A stretch of DNA of 64,000 nucleotides from Elephas maximus indicus (taxonomy: Eukaryota > Chordata > Mammalia > Proboscidea > Elephantidae), in contig NC_064835.1 in NCBI RefSeq assembly GCF_024166365.1, positions 62,972,607 to 63,036,606 of the forward strand, given 5' to 3'. The notes under the pieces are model-generated. The model was not told where the DNA came from. It made no database searches and saw only the letters and a list, made by a program, of their open reading frames with translations. This document shows positions 1 through 10,520 of the stretch, piece after piece. A program made the translations under genes and the position numbers. How positions within the stretch are numbered: position 1 is the stretch's first letter; the number at the start of each line of letters is the position of its first letter.

Positions 1-440
1 AGGAGAGCAGTGGGATCCAGACCTCAAATTCTCATAAAAAGACCAGACTTAATGGTCTGACTGAGACTAGAAGGACCCTGGAGGTCATGGTCCCTAGACC
101 TTCTTTTAGCCCAAGACAGGAACCATTCCCAAAGCCAATTCTTCAGACAGGGATTCGACTGGACAATGGGATAGAAAATGATACTGGTGAAGAGTGAGCT
201 TCTTGGATCAAGTAGATACATGAGACTATGTGGGCAGCTCCTGTCTGGAGGGGAGATGAGAGGGCAGAGGGGGTCAGAAGCTGGCCGAATGGGCACAAAA
301 ATAGAGAGTGAAGGAAAGAGTGTGCTGTCTCATTAGGGGGAGAGCAACTAGGAGTATATAGCAAAGTGTATACAAATTTTTATATGAGAGACTGACTTGA
401 TTTGTAAACTTTGACTTAAAGCACAATAAAAATTAAAAAG
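1..440 (+). repeat. L1 3' end (lineage-specific 3' UTR)
   Basis: Begins inside the element at the left edge and ends with CACAATAAAAATTAAAAAG-like A-rich sequence near 440. The same 3' UTR follows an L1 ORF2 at 23.6-24.4 kb, which identifies it. It lies in EMX1 intron 2, antisense to the gene. Confidence 0.85.
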
Positions 441-1070
441 AAAAAAACACTAATTAGATCTATAGAGATGGAAGTCTGAGGTAAACAGTAGATGCACAGA
501 AGAACACACAGAATCAATGGTAAAGAGATAACCAGCTGATGGGTAAATAGAAGTTATTGTTCGGAAGAAGAACATAATTAATAGAAGAGATAAATTAGCC
601 AGCTTTAGGGAGGTGGTTTAATGAGAGCAGACAGAAGATACAAAACAGCTCTCTGTGGGGGACAGATTAGAGAGCTCTGAGAGACAAATATAGATATTGA
701 TAGTAGAAATACATAGCAGGGGCTTGATGGGAGTGACTGATGACTGACAAATAGCCGATAGCTGGAAAAGACAGGTAGGTTTGCCTGGTAAATGCTGAGC
801 GATGGACAGATAATTAATTATATAGCCTAGGTCCAGATGATAAATTACAAGGTGAAGAGAAAGCTCTGGCGATGGCCACGATGTGGCAGAAAGAACACTG
901 GAATGTCAGGAAGCCAAGTTTGGATCTCATTATGATGCTAACTTGGCATATCACTTTAAAGAAGGGGAGAGGGAGGGGCTAACTTGGCATATTACTTTAA
1001 ACGAGGAGAGAAGAAGATGGGAATTAATATTCTTTGCACTCCTATTAAGCTAAAATATTAAAAAAAAATT
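441..1070. other. EMX1 intron 2 sequence, no clear feature
   Basis: AT-rich and purine-rich sequence with no recognisable gene or repeat family. A short motif about CTAACTTGGCATAT recurs near 938-954 and 978-993, suggesting a small local duplication. Confidence 0.5.
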
Positions 1071-1074
1071 TTTT

Positions 1075-1250
1075 TTTTAACTGTTAATTCCAACTCATGG
1101 CGACCCCTGTGCCCCGCAGTGTTTTCAATGGCTGATTTTTCGGAAGTGGATTGCTGGGCCTTTCTTCCGAGGGTCCTCTGGGTGGACTTGAACCTCTAAC
1201 CTTTTGGTTTTCGGCTGAGCGTGTTAATTGTTTGCATCACCCAGAGGCAC
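1075..1250 (-). repeat. AfroSINE, long variant
   Basis: Reverse-orientation SINE. GTTAATTCCAACTCATGGCGACCC is the reverse of the family tail, and the tRNA-like head ends near 1250. It carries the extra middle segment (around 1127-1180) seen in the long subfamily. A MIR-like segment adjoins it. Confidence 0.8.
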
Positions 1251-1257
1251 TTGAGCT

Positions 1258-1425
1258 CATATTAGGTGCTTTTAATCCTCAAACAACCCATTTTCTGGAT
1301 GAAGACATTGAAGCTCAGAGAGGCTGAGTAACTCTCCCAGGGCACAGTTAGCAGGGAAGTAGGCATTTGAAATCACGTTTGCCTGATTGGGGAGCTCTCC
1401 CCAGTGTCTTCCCATCTTAGGGCTG
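1258..1425 (+). repeat. MIR-like element
   Basis: Shows the order typical of MIR: TTTTAATCCTCA, GAAGCTCAGAGAGG, and GAGTAACTCTCCCAGGGCACA. Diverged. Confidence 0.6.
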
Positions 1426-1990
1426 GATCACCTGCAAATACAATCCCTACCCTCTGTAAAAAGCAGCCCATTTACAGATGGAATAAGATAGATTATGAAT
1501 TTTAATAACTAGTTAAACTGGACACAGTGTATTAATCTATCTGGTTTTTTTAAATGTATGTTTGAAACATCTCATAATAAAAATGAAAGAGTTCATTTAC
1601 TAACTGGCATTAATAGCAGCAAATATTGACAGGCAGCTAGATTCAGTTTGAAAGGAGGTTAATTAAAAATGCTCTCACTGAGCTAAAAAACAGAAAGTTT
1701 AAAAACAATGACATAATTTCAACAAGTGTTATCTGTGGGTGGTGGGATTATAAGCCGTTTTTGTTTTCTTACACTTCTACAATTAAAACTTAATACTACT
1801 TTTTAAATGAAGTTAATTATAAATGCCATTCTTAAATTGACACCTTGTTTTAAACAATAATTTTAAAACACGTTGGCGGGAGGGGAAAGAGGGTGTTATT
1901 TATTAACTTATTTTTAAAAACTGCTTCCCTTAAATTTAAAAAAAAATTTAATTCCATTGTTTTATAAGCTTTTTCTCTGCAGTTAGAAGA
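1426..1990. promoter_or_regulatory. AT-rich candidate conserved non-coding block in EMX1 intron 2
   Basis: Repeat-free AT-rich stretch with several homeodomain-type cores (for example GGTTAATTAAAAATG at about 1657-1671 and GGCATTAATAGC near 1606-1617), with TGACAG at 1628-1633 as a TALE-type core. Function is inferred only from composition and position. Confidence 0.3.
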
Positions 1991-3316
1991 GGTCGGCTAG
2001 CAAATCTGAAAAGGCGCAGGCCCTGCAGTGAAGCTGGGAGCGATTCCTTGACTGTTAAGTGAGGTGTCAGCCAGATATGATGACAACGGATGCCTAAACG
2101 CAATGAGAGGACAAGAGGGCGAGGGTGGCTGCAGGGAGCTGGGGGCGCCGCAAGGGTCCAGACTCCCCACCTAGGCCCCTTTCCTGCCCTTGCCTCTCCA
2201 TCCCTGATGGACAGGACCAGAGAGCTGCTTGTTACCGGGAGAAGCCTGCAGCTTCCTTCGTAGCCCCTGGTGCCTTCTCACCCTCCCAGGCTGGGATGGG
2301 GTGGTGGAGAGATGGGGAGGAACAGTAGGGGAGGATGCGAGGTGGATAGGGGAGCTGAAAATGAAATGCCGACTGGGGTGGGGGGGAGCAGTTTAGCCAC
2401 ACACCGGCCTCTCTCATTCCAAAGCCTGGGAGCTTGCAAGGACGCCGGAGAGTAAGGTCTCCGGAGCCCCATTCAGACACTAAAATCCTCCTCCCGGGCA
2501 CGGGCCCGGAGAGGGTTGTTCAGCCCCTCAAAGACATCAAACAGACTGGAACCAAGAGCTTAGGTGGTGCTTCTGGGCAGTGTTTATTATGGCAAAGCCT
2601 TTACTTACAATGGATCCACATCTGCCTCCCTGTATTTGAAAATGTTAACTACCAATTACAAAAACACTACATGGTAACTGTAATTCACCCAGTTCAAACC
2701 TCGCCAACACCACAGGAGTCTATTTCCTCCTCCATTTGACAGCCCTTCAAGTGGCTGAAAGCAGCCCCTGAGTACCCCAAGTCTACAGTTCCCACCATCC
2801 CAGGCCTCTGAGATGTTCTAGTGTGCACATCCACCATGGCTTCCAGACCCGCTGCCAGTCGGCCTGAGCGGGCCTCAGTGCTGCCTGGGACCCCAAGCAG
2901 GGGCTGGCCTCTCCCTGGCTAAGGCACCTCTGCTTCTTATGTTTATTACGGCCTGAGGACACCTGGGCCTTCTCCCCATACCACATCTGCTCTTGGGCAG
3001 CTGAGGCCTCTGCCAGCTTTGCCCACGAACAGCTGTGAAGTCAGTATAGGAGGGCCTGGTCATCCCACGAAATCGTTGGTGCTCCTCAACAGTATCAGGG
3101 GAAGGGCAGTGGGAAATCACAGGGCTGATACCGGCTCCAGTGTCCAGTGGTGCTGCCCGGGAGTGACTGGGGTATGGGGGCTCCCAGCCCCCTGATAACC
3201 TGGCACCTCCTTATGGGCTTTAGGAGCAGGACTTGGGATAAGATTTGCATTTACTCTGCCTCCTGCTGGGTCCTTAGTGCTCCATACAAGTCCTGCAGTC
3301 TGAGCGTTGCTAAACA
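1991..3316. other. EMX1 intron 2 sequence between repeats
   Basis: Mostly unique-looking sequence, GC-richer from 2100. No exon of EMX1 is seen on the minus strand, and small open frames here have no recognisable domain. No young transposon is visible. Confidence 0.5.
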
Positions 3317-3325
3317 CAGTCAGAG

Positions 3326-3482
3326 CGACTCGTTGCCGCTGAGTCAATTCCAACTGATAGCGACCTTATAGGACAGGGTAGAACTGCCCCGTAGAGTTTC
3401 CAAGGAGCGCCTGGTGGATTCCAACTGCAGACCTTTTTTGGTTAGCAGACGTAGCTCTTAACCACTATGCCACCAGGGTTTC
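3326..3482 (-). repeat. AfroSINE with 9-bp target-site duplication
   Basis: Reverse SINE flanked by CAGTCAGAG at 3317-3325 and 3483-3491. The tRNA-like head (GCACCACC/TTAACCACT side) lies near 3455-3480. It sits in EMX1 intron 2, about 200 bp past the exon 2 donor. Confidence 0.9.
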
Positions 3483-3489
3483 CAGTCAG

Positions 3490-3960
3490 AGGGAAGGAGC
3501 GCTAAAGACAGCCCTTGAGGGAGCACCACCGGGGTGGCCTTTGCAACTGAGCGGGAGAGAACTTGCGGGAGGCTGGGGGAGGGAGGTGGGAGGCTCCGGG
3601 CCGCTCCTGCACCAGCCCACCCCCACGGCCACCTGGCCGCATGGCAGGGTGCAGGGCAGGCCGCCCGCGGGAGCGGAGGGCGTTATTACCTGAGTCTCCG
3701 AGAGGCTGAGGCTGCCGGCCAGCTGCTTGCGCTCGGCGCCCACCACGTAGTGGTTCTTCTCGAAGGCGCGCTCCAGCCGCAGCAGCTGCGAGGGTGAGAA
3801 GGCTGTGCGGATCCGCTTGGGTTTGCGCGCGAAGGGGCCGTGTAGAAGCAGCCCGTCCTGGGGCACGTCGCTCGCTGCGGCCGCGAAGGCAACACGCGCA
3901 GGTACAGACAGAGAGAAGGAGCGCCGTGAGCCAAGTCGGCCCTCTCGCCGGGCTCCCACA
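3490..3960. promoter_or_regulatory. CpG-rich patch over EMX1 exon 2
   Basis: CpG-dense sequence around exon 2, with CpGs in both exon and flanking intron. Gene-body CpG islands are common in homeobox genes. Confidence 0.55.
3690..3874 (-). CDS. EMX1: EMX1 coding exon 2 (most of the homeodomain)
   Basis: This 185-bp internal exon encodes 62 residues, from ASDVPQDG to SLSLSETQ. It holds the N-terminal arm (KPKRIRTAF), helix 1 ([11 protein letters not shown]) and helix 2 ([13 protein letters not shown]) of the homeodomain, and stops just before the recognition helix core. The acceptor is CCGCAG|CGAGC, with the exon starting at 3874, and the donor is CTCAG|GTAATAAC, with the exon ending at 3690 in phase 0. 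The next residues of the family (VKVWFQNRR) would open exon 3. No such sequence is in the 3.7 kb remaining to the left, so exon 3 lies outside the window. A small CpG-rich patch surrounds the exon and an AfroSINE sits about 200 bp downstream of the donor. Confidence 0.97.
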
Positions 3961-6959
3961 CGCCAATCCTTGTTGCCCCCACTTCCCCGTTTGTCCCTTT
4001 TGCCACCCTTTCCCTAAGCCCACTTCCCTCCCCGATTTTTCCCCTGTCGGAAAACTGCCCTGCCCCGGTTCTCACGAATCTCAGCTCTGCAGACCGAGAG
4101 GTGGGCTCAGGCCTAGTGAGGCACTGGCCGGCCCAAGATGTGGAAAAAGTCTCTTGGCTCTTTTTCCCCACCCTTTCCCAGCGACGCTGCCCTTGTATCT
4201 GGGCCCCAAAATGATTGGCTTTTAATTAGCCGGTCACTATACCTTTTCCTCTGTGTGGACCAAGAGTCGAGGCAGGACAGGGTTATCAGGAAGGCAATAA
4301 GGAGAACATCAAGGCTGCAAGGCACCCCGTGCCAAACAGATGCCGGAACTAGATGATGCCCAAGGAGCTTTCTCTTCACCCTTGCTTAAATCAGCCTTGC
4401 AGCTAAATGCTTAGGCTCCTAACTTGTTGAAAACTCCTGCCAGCAGGCACAGGCTCTCCTTTGTAAGTGGAAAAATGGGCCAGGGGCTAGGTCAATGTCC
4501 AGGCAGCACCTGGAGGTCTAAGGTCAGCCCCTTCCTTCCAGTTTCCCCATCTCTCACCCCAGGCCTTCAAGTGGCCTAGAGGCCCAGCTTCTAGAGTAAA
4601 ACCCTTCCCCACAGGAGCTCTTACTGGTCTCTGGTGGGAAAAGGCCCATGCTGAAGAAACACATGTATAAATATCTAGATGTCATCTTTCTCTCTAATAT
4701 ATATAGATATAGATATATTGGTTTCTGCATGGGCGTGTGTAAATATATGCTCCAGCCTCCCTACTGTCATGTTCTCCCATCTACTGTACAGGATTTTCAA
4801 AGGGTGAGACTGTCCCTTGGCAAATGCTGACCAGCACGGGGACTCAGCTCCTACACACAGGAGAAGGGGCTGACACTGGACTGGATGAGGTTGGGGCACA
4901 GATGGGGGTTCAGGAACTACAGAAGCTAAAACAATCTTCCACCCACAGCACTCAAAGAGCCTCCACTGGTCCTCACACAGTCCCTTGTGCAGTGACACAT
5001 GCAGACTCCAAACAGTCCCTGACGACATCACCCAGGGACTCTCATGCAGTAGCACATAACAGTCTCCAGAAACACCAACAACACGCACCCTAGATGGAAT
5101 GTTTTGGAATGTTTTGACAGGGTTAGCTGTTGAGATTTACTGATCCAATTAATTTATTCAGAGAGATGGCCACCGATTTGACTCAGTGGCCACTGGTTTG
5201 ACTCAAATTGACCTGTTGTTTTGCTCTTGAGACAATTATCTGGATAATTCAATTGACATCTCCCATCTCTGGAAATATTTATGTAAGTGAAGCAAAGGCA
5301 CCTAATTGAGGTAAACTCTTCAGGTAATTTTTCGTATCCCTCTGCTGTGGGAACCACTGGATCCTCCTTTCTCCAAATCCCTGGGCTTTGGACACATATA
5401 TAGCAGGCTGGGGTTTTCTGTGGAGCAGGCTGCCCAGGGTTGAGGGGTTAGTACCTGGGGGAGTCAAAACCCTCAACAAGGAGAAGTCACTGCCCTCCAG
5501 TTGCCTTATCTATCTTAAGCAGCTGGATCTGTACTGTTACAAAAGGGGGTGGGATCACACCACTGGGAAGACACTCTGCCCACCGGGCCCTTCAAGGTGG
5601 TGGCAGAACCAAGACACTCAGACCTGACATGAGGAAGAGAAGTTTAACTTAGGATGGTTCATGGGACAGATGGTCAGGAGAGGGAGTCTGGGAGAGAGGC
5701 TAAGAGGGAGAGAAACGAGGAGCCTGCTGGAGGTAGAAATTAGGTGGATTAAAGTCTGTGGGGTGTGGGTCAGTGTGGAAGGCTGTGGAAAGGAGGGGAT
5801 AAGTGGGAAGCAAATGCTTCTTTTTGATGTTAAAATGAATTGCTTCAAAAAACATCATTCTGACCCCTACGGAAGTCCCAGCAGTGGTTTCTTCTGAACA
5901 TATGAGCCAGAAAGGAAGAAAGCAAGCCTAGCTCAGCCCTGCGTTCCCAGGCCTCAGCTGCTGGCTGTTCCAGGCTGGTCAGACGTGAGGTGGCAGTGAA
6001 GAGAGGGCCCACAGGTGGGAGTGAATGAGATGCAGAGGCGTGAAGGGTGGCTTGGGGCTGAGAAAGCCCCAATGCAGGTGACTAGATGGCTGCTTTGTGA
6101 CTCTGGTGTATCGGTGACTTGTGTGCTGTCGTTTTTTATGTTTGTGTTTATAAACCCAAAGCCGAAGATACAAGCAACAACAACCTAGGTTGCTCGGGTT
6201 TGGCCTCACTGAGAAAATGGCTCCAGTTCATTTCTACCTGTAATGTCCTATCATGGGTGGATGGCATGTGTCCTGCATTCTGTGTACATATACATATGTA
6301 CAGAAACACAGGGGTCCTTCCAACCCCCACCACAAAGAAACAAGAGGCTGGAAAATTATTCAAGGTGCTGATAAGCCGATAACAGGCTATTCAATTTTTA
6401 AAGAAGCTGTCTTTTCCCTGTAAGAAACTGACCAACTGTTCCATGTTCTGTAAGGCCGAGGCTGGTGCCTTACGCCCCTAGGTACCTGGGCCCAGCTCGC
6501 TCTGACCTGTGGGGAGAAAGCCTGAACCACACCCACCACTGCCTCAGTTTCCCTCGACTGAACTACAAGGACAGAGCAAGTTAAGGGCTGGAGTGCGGCC
6601 CTGTTTGGACGCAGTAATTCCGGGGGGTGGAACGGCTGTCAGTTTGGCCAAGGACAGGTGGAAAGGGGCCGAGACAGCCATTCCTAGAACTGGAAACTGA
6701 ACACCCACCCCCGTTTTCCTAGAGCCTCTCTTTGCGGGTCCTTTCAAGACAATGACTGGAACTTGCAATACAAACTCAGGAATGAGGTGACTAGAGCCGG
6801 TAGTTGGGGATTCGAAGAGCCCGGGGCTCAAGCAGCAGTCTCCGCTGAAGAAGTCGTGGCTGACTGGGGGATCGGGGCAGGATGGTAGAATGGAAGAGCC
6901 TGGGGCTAGGATAGGGGAAGGTTGACCGGCAGCAGAGATAACCTCATCCCCCTCCTGCT

Positions 6960-7560
6960 GCCGGAACAAAGGCGCGCTTTGAAGCACGGGCCCATTACTA
7001 CCGCGGGTCCCGGAGGGCAGGGTCTCCGACGGCCCCTCCTGGCGCTGCTTCCCAGGCCGGAAAGTCCCGATCTCCGCGAAATAACACTGAAATGCCGCCA
7101 ACTCCCGGTTTTCACCGACTCCTCCCCTTCGGGGCTCGCCAGCCGGTCGGGCTTCTGAGTCTGCTGCCAGGTCCCGACCATCCCGCGCTCACTTTTCCTC
7201 ATCCACCGCCTCGCTTAGCTGAGAAGCCGCTTCCCTGCGCGCCGGGATCGCGCCGCCCGAGAGCGCTGCGCACAGAGCGTAGACATATTCATTTTCGTTC
7301 CTGTAGGGTTTTTTTTTTTTTTTTTTTTTTTGCATTAACACGGGGCTGAAATGAGCATCGCAGAGCCGGGTTCTCTAGAAAACGCGGCGCCGGAGGACCC
7401 GGGACCGCTCGGCTCGCAGCCCCGAGGATCACTGAGACTGCAGGGCGCACCGCCGCCGGGGCGCGAATCGAACTGCCGGGGCGACGATGGGCTGCGAAGC
7501 GAACGCGTCTCAGGGTTCGAAAAGTCCTTCAGTGCCCAACGGATTTCCCGGTTCAAATAT
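6960..7560. promoter_or_regulatory. CpG-rich block in EMX1 intron 1
   Basis: A second CpG-dense stretch in intron 1, separated from the exon 1 island by AT-richer sequence and interrupted by a pure T run at 7311-7331. It could be a satellite island or an alternative promoter. I see no convincing exon in it. Confidence 0.5.
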
Positions 7561-8718
7561 GCGGCCACACTTGGCTCCATCTCCTCACCCAGGATCGATT
7601 CTCCAGAGAAAAATCCAACCATTTGTGCAACTCGACATCGTGCCTGCCGGGACTGATGGCTCGGGCAGCAGCAGCAGTTTCCGAAGGGTTTTATGTAGGA
7701 TTTGTCCGATCTCGCTTGGCTGGGGATGCTCAGAACGAGGGTGGATTTCTAGCGAGGCGCCCTGAGCCCGCACAGGCTAGGCCGAAAGCGGGAAAAGAGG
7801 CCCAGTGGACTTCCGGCGTGGGATCCGAAGCCAAGTGCACGGTCCTGGACAAGCCGAGCCGCAGGAAGCCGAAGGGCTTAGGACCGGCCTGGCCCTCTCT
7901 TCTGAACTCCAGTTCCCCCATAGCCCGCTACCCGCCCGCCCCTCCGTAGCCCCGGCCCGGCGGTGACTCACAAATGGCTGTGACTCCACTCTGGCCCGCG
8001 GACGCCAGGTTTCCAGACCCAGGCTGGGGATTGAGTCCACGAAGGACCGGGGTGGTTTGCTCAGTTTTGAAGAAAGCCCCAATTTCATCAATAAACACAT
8101 TTTAATTGGCGGAAACTCTTGCCCAAAGCGATTGACATCTTAGGCAATTTTTCGGATAGTTTGGGCGAATCTTTGAAATGTCCAAGGGAGAAAAAAATCT
8201 GGCTAAAAAAATTCTTGTTCAAGTCACTACGTTCCTTGTTTTTGTAGCATCTCTCCGGGTCAGTATATATTGGCCCAGCGGGACTGAGAAAATTGCCAGA
8301 CAAATCCGGACTTGGTAAAGCGGCTTTCTGTAAAATAGTCAAGCAGCTATAGGCAAAGCTTCAAAAGATCATTTTCCCCCTATTATCCCAGTAATTGTAT
8401 TATCCCATTTTCTTTGACTGTGTAGACCTGGCTACCACCAGATTAGCCCCGGGAGCCAAAGCCCCAGCCACGTCCTTTTCATTTGTTTTACTAAAAGCTG
8501 GGTTGCCCAGCTTTGAGCAGCAGAACCTCACAAGACTGAGATCCCATCTACTCTAACAAAACCGAAAATCAAAGCAATTAATGCATGAATTAAGGCCAGC
8601 ATCTTTAAAAAAAAAAAAGGAAAGAAAGAAAAGAAAAACAAGCTCCAACAAATTCAAGGAAGAAAACGAACTCCAACAAATATAACTCTCTTCGGGAAAG
8701 TCAGATAATTGAAATCTG

Positions 8719-8756
8719 TGTGTGTGTACGTGTGTGTGTGTATACGTGTGTGTGTA
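8719..8756. repeat. TG/TACG simple repeat
   Basis: Interrupted TG dinucleotide tract with TACG breaks in EMX1 intron 1. Confidence 0.85.
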
Positions 8757-9516
8757 AAGCCAGTGGGGGATCTTCATTAGCAAGCCGATTGCCGGGTGCA
8801 GACAAGGGGGGCCCAGACTGGCTACGACCTTAAAAGCCCTCTGCTCCCGCCCCCTGACCGGAGGACTGTCGCCTGTCCTCCAACAGCCGGGAGAACTCTC
8901 CGAGGGGGCGAGCCGCGGAACAAGCCAGTTTGCCACTGCAAACCTTCCGCACTCTGAGTCCGAGAGGCACGTGTGACTTGAAGAAGTCGGGCCAAGGGTG
9001 CTGAGAAACATCCCAAGGCAGCTGAACACTCCACACGGGACATTAACTCTCTGCTTCACCCTCCCTGCTGCCCCCGCTTCCCACAGACCCCGGGCACGCC
9101 GTGGACTTTCTCCTGCCGGGACGCGACAACGAGGGCGGATCCCTGGGAGTTGGTGCGAGCGAAGTATGGTCCTGGGTCCAGCCGGGGCGGAGGGAGGGCG
9201 ACGTGCGCTTCGTTCTCTGGGCTGGGACTGGCTCAGCCGGGAGAGAGAACAAGGCAGGCCGCGGAGAGAGCCAGGAGATGCGCCCAGGCTTGGCGTCGGG
9301 ACACACATCCTTCCTGGGAAAGATCTGAGGTCCCAGCCCGGCTCTCCGGGAGGGAGACTAACGCGGCTCTTCCCGGCTTAGAAATCGGCCTCCGCGAAAT
9401 CTGCAGCCTTCTCGGCAACAAGTTCTGAACAGCCCTGCGCGCCACCGAGCCTCCCCCGCGCCGCCACAGCGCGGGCGCCGGTCGGTCGCCTCGGCCGGCA
9501 CAGCGCTGGCACTCAC

Positions 9517-9940
9517 CCTGGAAGCGGTGGCCGAAGAAGCGGTTCCGCAGGACCCAGGGGTAGAAGTGGAGCGGGTCCCGGTGCTGGGCGCCGAAGAAGG
9601 AGTGCGGGGGCTGCAGCGGGGAGGCGCCCAGCTGGTGCGCCGGGTGCACGGTCAGCGCGGGGTGGTTCATAGCCTCTGGGAACACGAGCTCAGGCCCGCC
9701 GTAGAGAGAGCGGCCGGCGCCCGCGGCGGCGGCGGCCGCCGCGGGGAAGCCGCTCACGAAGGCGGCCTCGGCCGCGCCGGGGTGAGGGTAGTTGAGTGCC
9801 GTGGGCCGGAGCGGCTCCTCCGAGGCGGGCGCCGTCAGGGGATGGGAGCCCGCGCCCCCGCCGCCGCCTCCGCCGGCGCCGCCGTCCTTGGCCACCAAAG
9901 ACTCGATGGTAAAGCCGCGCTTGGTCGCGGGCTGGAACAT
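9517..9940 (-). CDS. EMX1: EMX1 coding exon 1 (N-terminal part of empty-spiracles homeobox 1)
   Basis: This exon encodes the first 141 residues plus one base of EMX1, a nuclear homeodomain transcription factor of the developing dorsal telencephalon. The ATG is at 9940 and the protein opens [27 protein letters not shown] at residues 10-16 is an Eh1-like motif, which in this family can bind Groucho/TLE co-repressors. Poly-Gly (about 23-29) and poly-Ala (about 67-73) tracts follow. [12 protein letters not shown] near residues 127-137 is the family's hexapeptide-like motif before the homeodomain. The donor reads CAGG|GTGAGTG with the last exon base at 9517, leaving phase 1, which joins in frame to exon 2 (G+CG gives Ala). 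An in-frame ATG 33 codons upstream at 10039 opens MCLAGCTPR and matches the longer human start as I recall it. The exon sits in a strong CpG island. Identity is certain; the start used in vivo is not. Confidence 0.97.
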
Positions 9941-10039
9941 GGTCGCGGCTGCCGAAGCCGGGCGAGGCAGCCGGGCTCTGGGGAAGGTTCCGCGTCCTGG
10001 CGCCGCCGCCGTGCGGGGTGTGCACCCAGCCAGGCACAT
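9941..10039 (-). CDS. EMX1: EMX1 alternative 33-codon N-terminal extension
   Basis: The EMX1 frame stays open upstream of the MFQPA start to an ATG at 10039, adding 33 residues that begin [17 protein letters not shown]. From memory, the longest human EMX1 entry (290 residues) begins almost identically, so the extension may be real or may be a translated 5' UTR kept open by high GC. The shorter start is the form usually drawn from homology to EMX2. The sequence alone cannot decide between them. Confidence 0.5.
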
Positions 10040-10520
10040 GCACACACACCCGCACCCTTCACCTCCCCCGCCCGCCCGCTCGCGCTCGGCCTCCGCGGGC
10101 GAGCCAGGAGCGGAGCGGCGAGGGGCGTGCGAGCCAGCGAGCGCGGAGTCGGGCCACAGCGCGCAGCCAGAAGCGCCGGCCCCTATGGCCGCGCGAGCAG
10201 CTACCGGCGCGGGCACTGGCGCGGGCTCTGCGCGATGCTGCGATCTGCCTCTGCGGCCCGAGGGCTGAGCCCAGCTCCCTCCCTTTCGAGCGCCACCAGG
10301 ACCGGCCCCCACCCCCGGTCCTCACTGAACTGCCCAGCCGGGCCACGGCCGCGGCGCTGCTAGGCGCGAGTTAGCGGGCACCTGCCCCGCGCTCGCCCAT
10401 TGGCCGCCGCTCACCTGCCCCAAGGTGGGGGGCGGGGAGGGGCGGGGCGAGGGACGGCGGGCGGAGAAGGAGCCGGGAGTCGCAGGCAAAAGCCGGACTG
10501 GAGCCTTTGCCAGGCGATCT
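9941..10520 (-). promoter_or_regulatory. EMX1: EMX1 promoter and 5' UTR region
   Basis: GC-rich and CpG-dense DNA directly upstream of the EMX1 start. It has no TATA box at a plausible distance. A CCAAT pentamer lies on the minus strand at 10399-10403, and a run of GC boxes (GGGGCGGGG type) lies at about 10428-10450. This is a typical CpG-island developmental promoter. The transcription start cannot be placed exactly. Confidence 0.6.

Larger units (their letters stand above)
3875..9516 (-). other. EMX1: EMX1 intron 1
   Basis: Phase-1 GT-AG intron of 5642 bp between coding exons 1 and 2. I see no recent LINE or SINE in it, unlike the rest of the window. It holds a CpG-rich block (about 6960-7560), an 18+ bp T run near 7311-7331, a short TG/TACG tract at 8719-8756, and two AT-rich stretches with homeodomain-type core sites (about 5100-5330 and 8060-8600). 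The lack of young transposons fits a regulatory intron of a developmental gene, but that is inference. Confidence 0.85.

Noticed and set aside
1975..2110. TTTTTCTCTGCAG followed by open sequence as a plus-strand splice acceptor and exon
   Set aside because: A single acceptor-like string without a matching donor, frame or recognised protein is too weak to call.
1..3689. EMX1 exon 3 to the left of exon 2
   Set aside because: No frame on the minus strand encodes the recognition helix WFQNRR or the known C-terminus.
9527..10363. Plus-strand open frame of 278 codons over EMX1 exon 1
   Set aside because: It is the antisense of a GC-rich coding exon and promoter, Arg/Gly/Ala-rich, with no domain. 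High GC removes stop codons on both strands.
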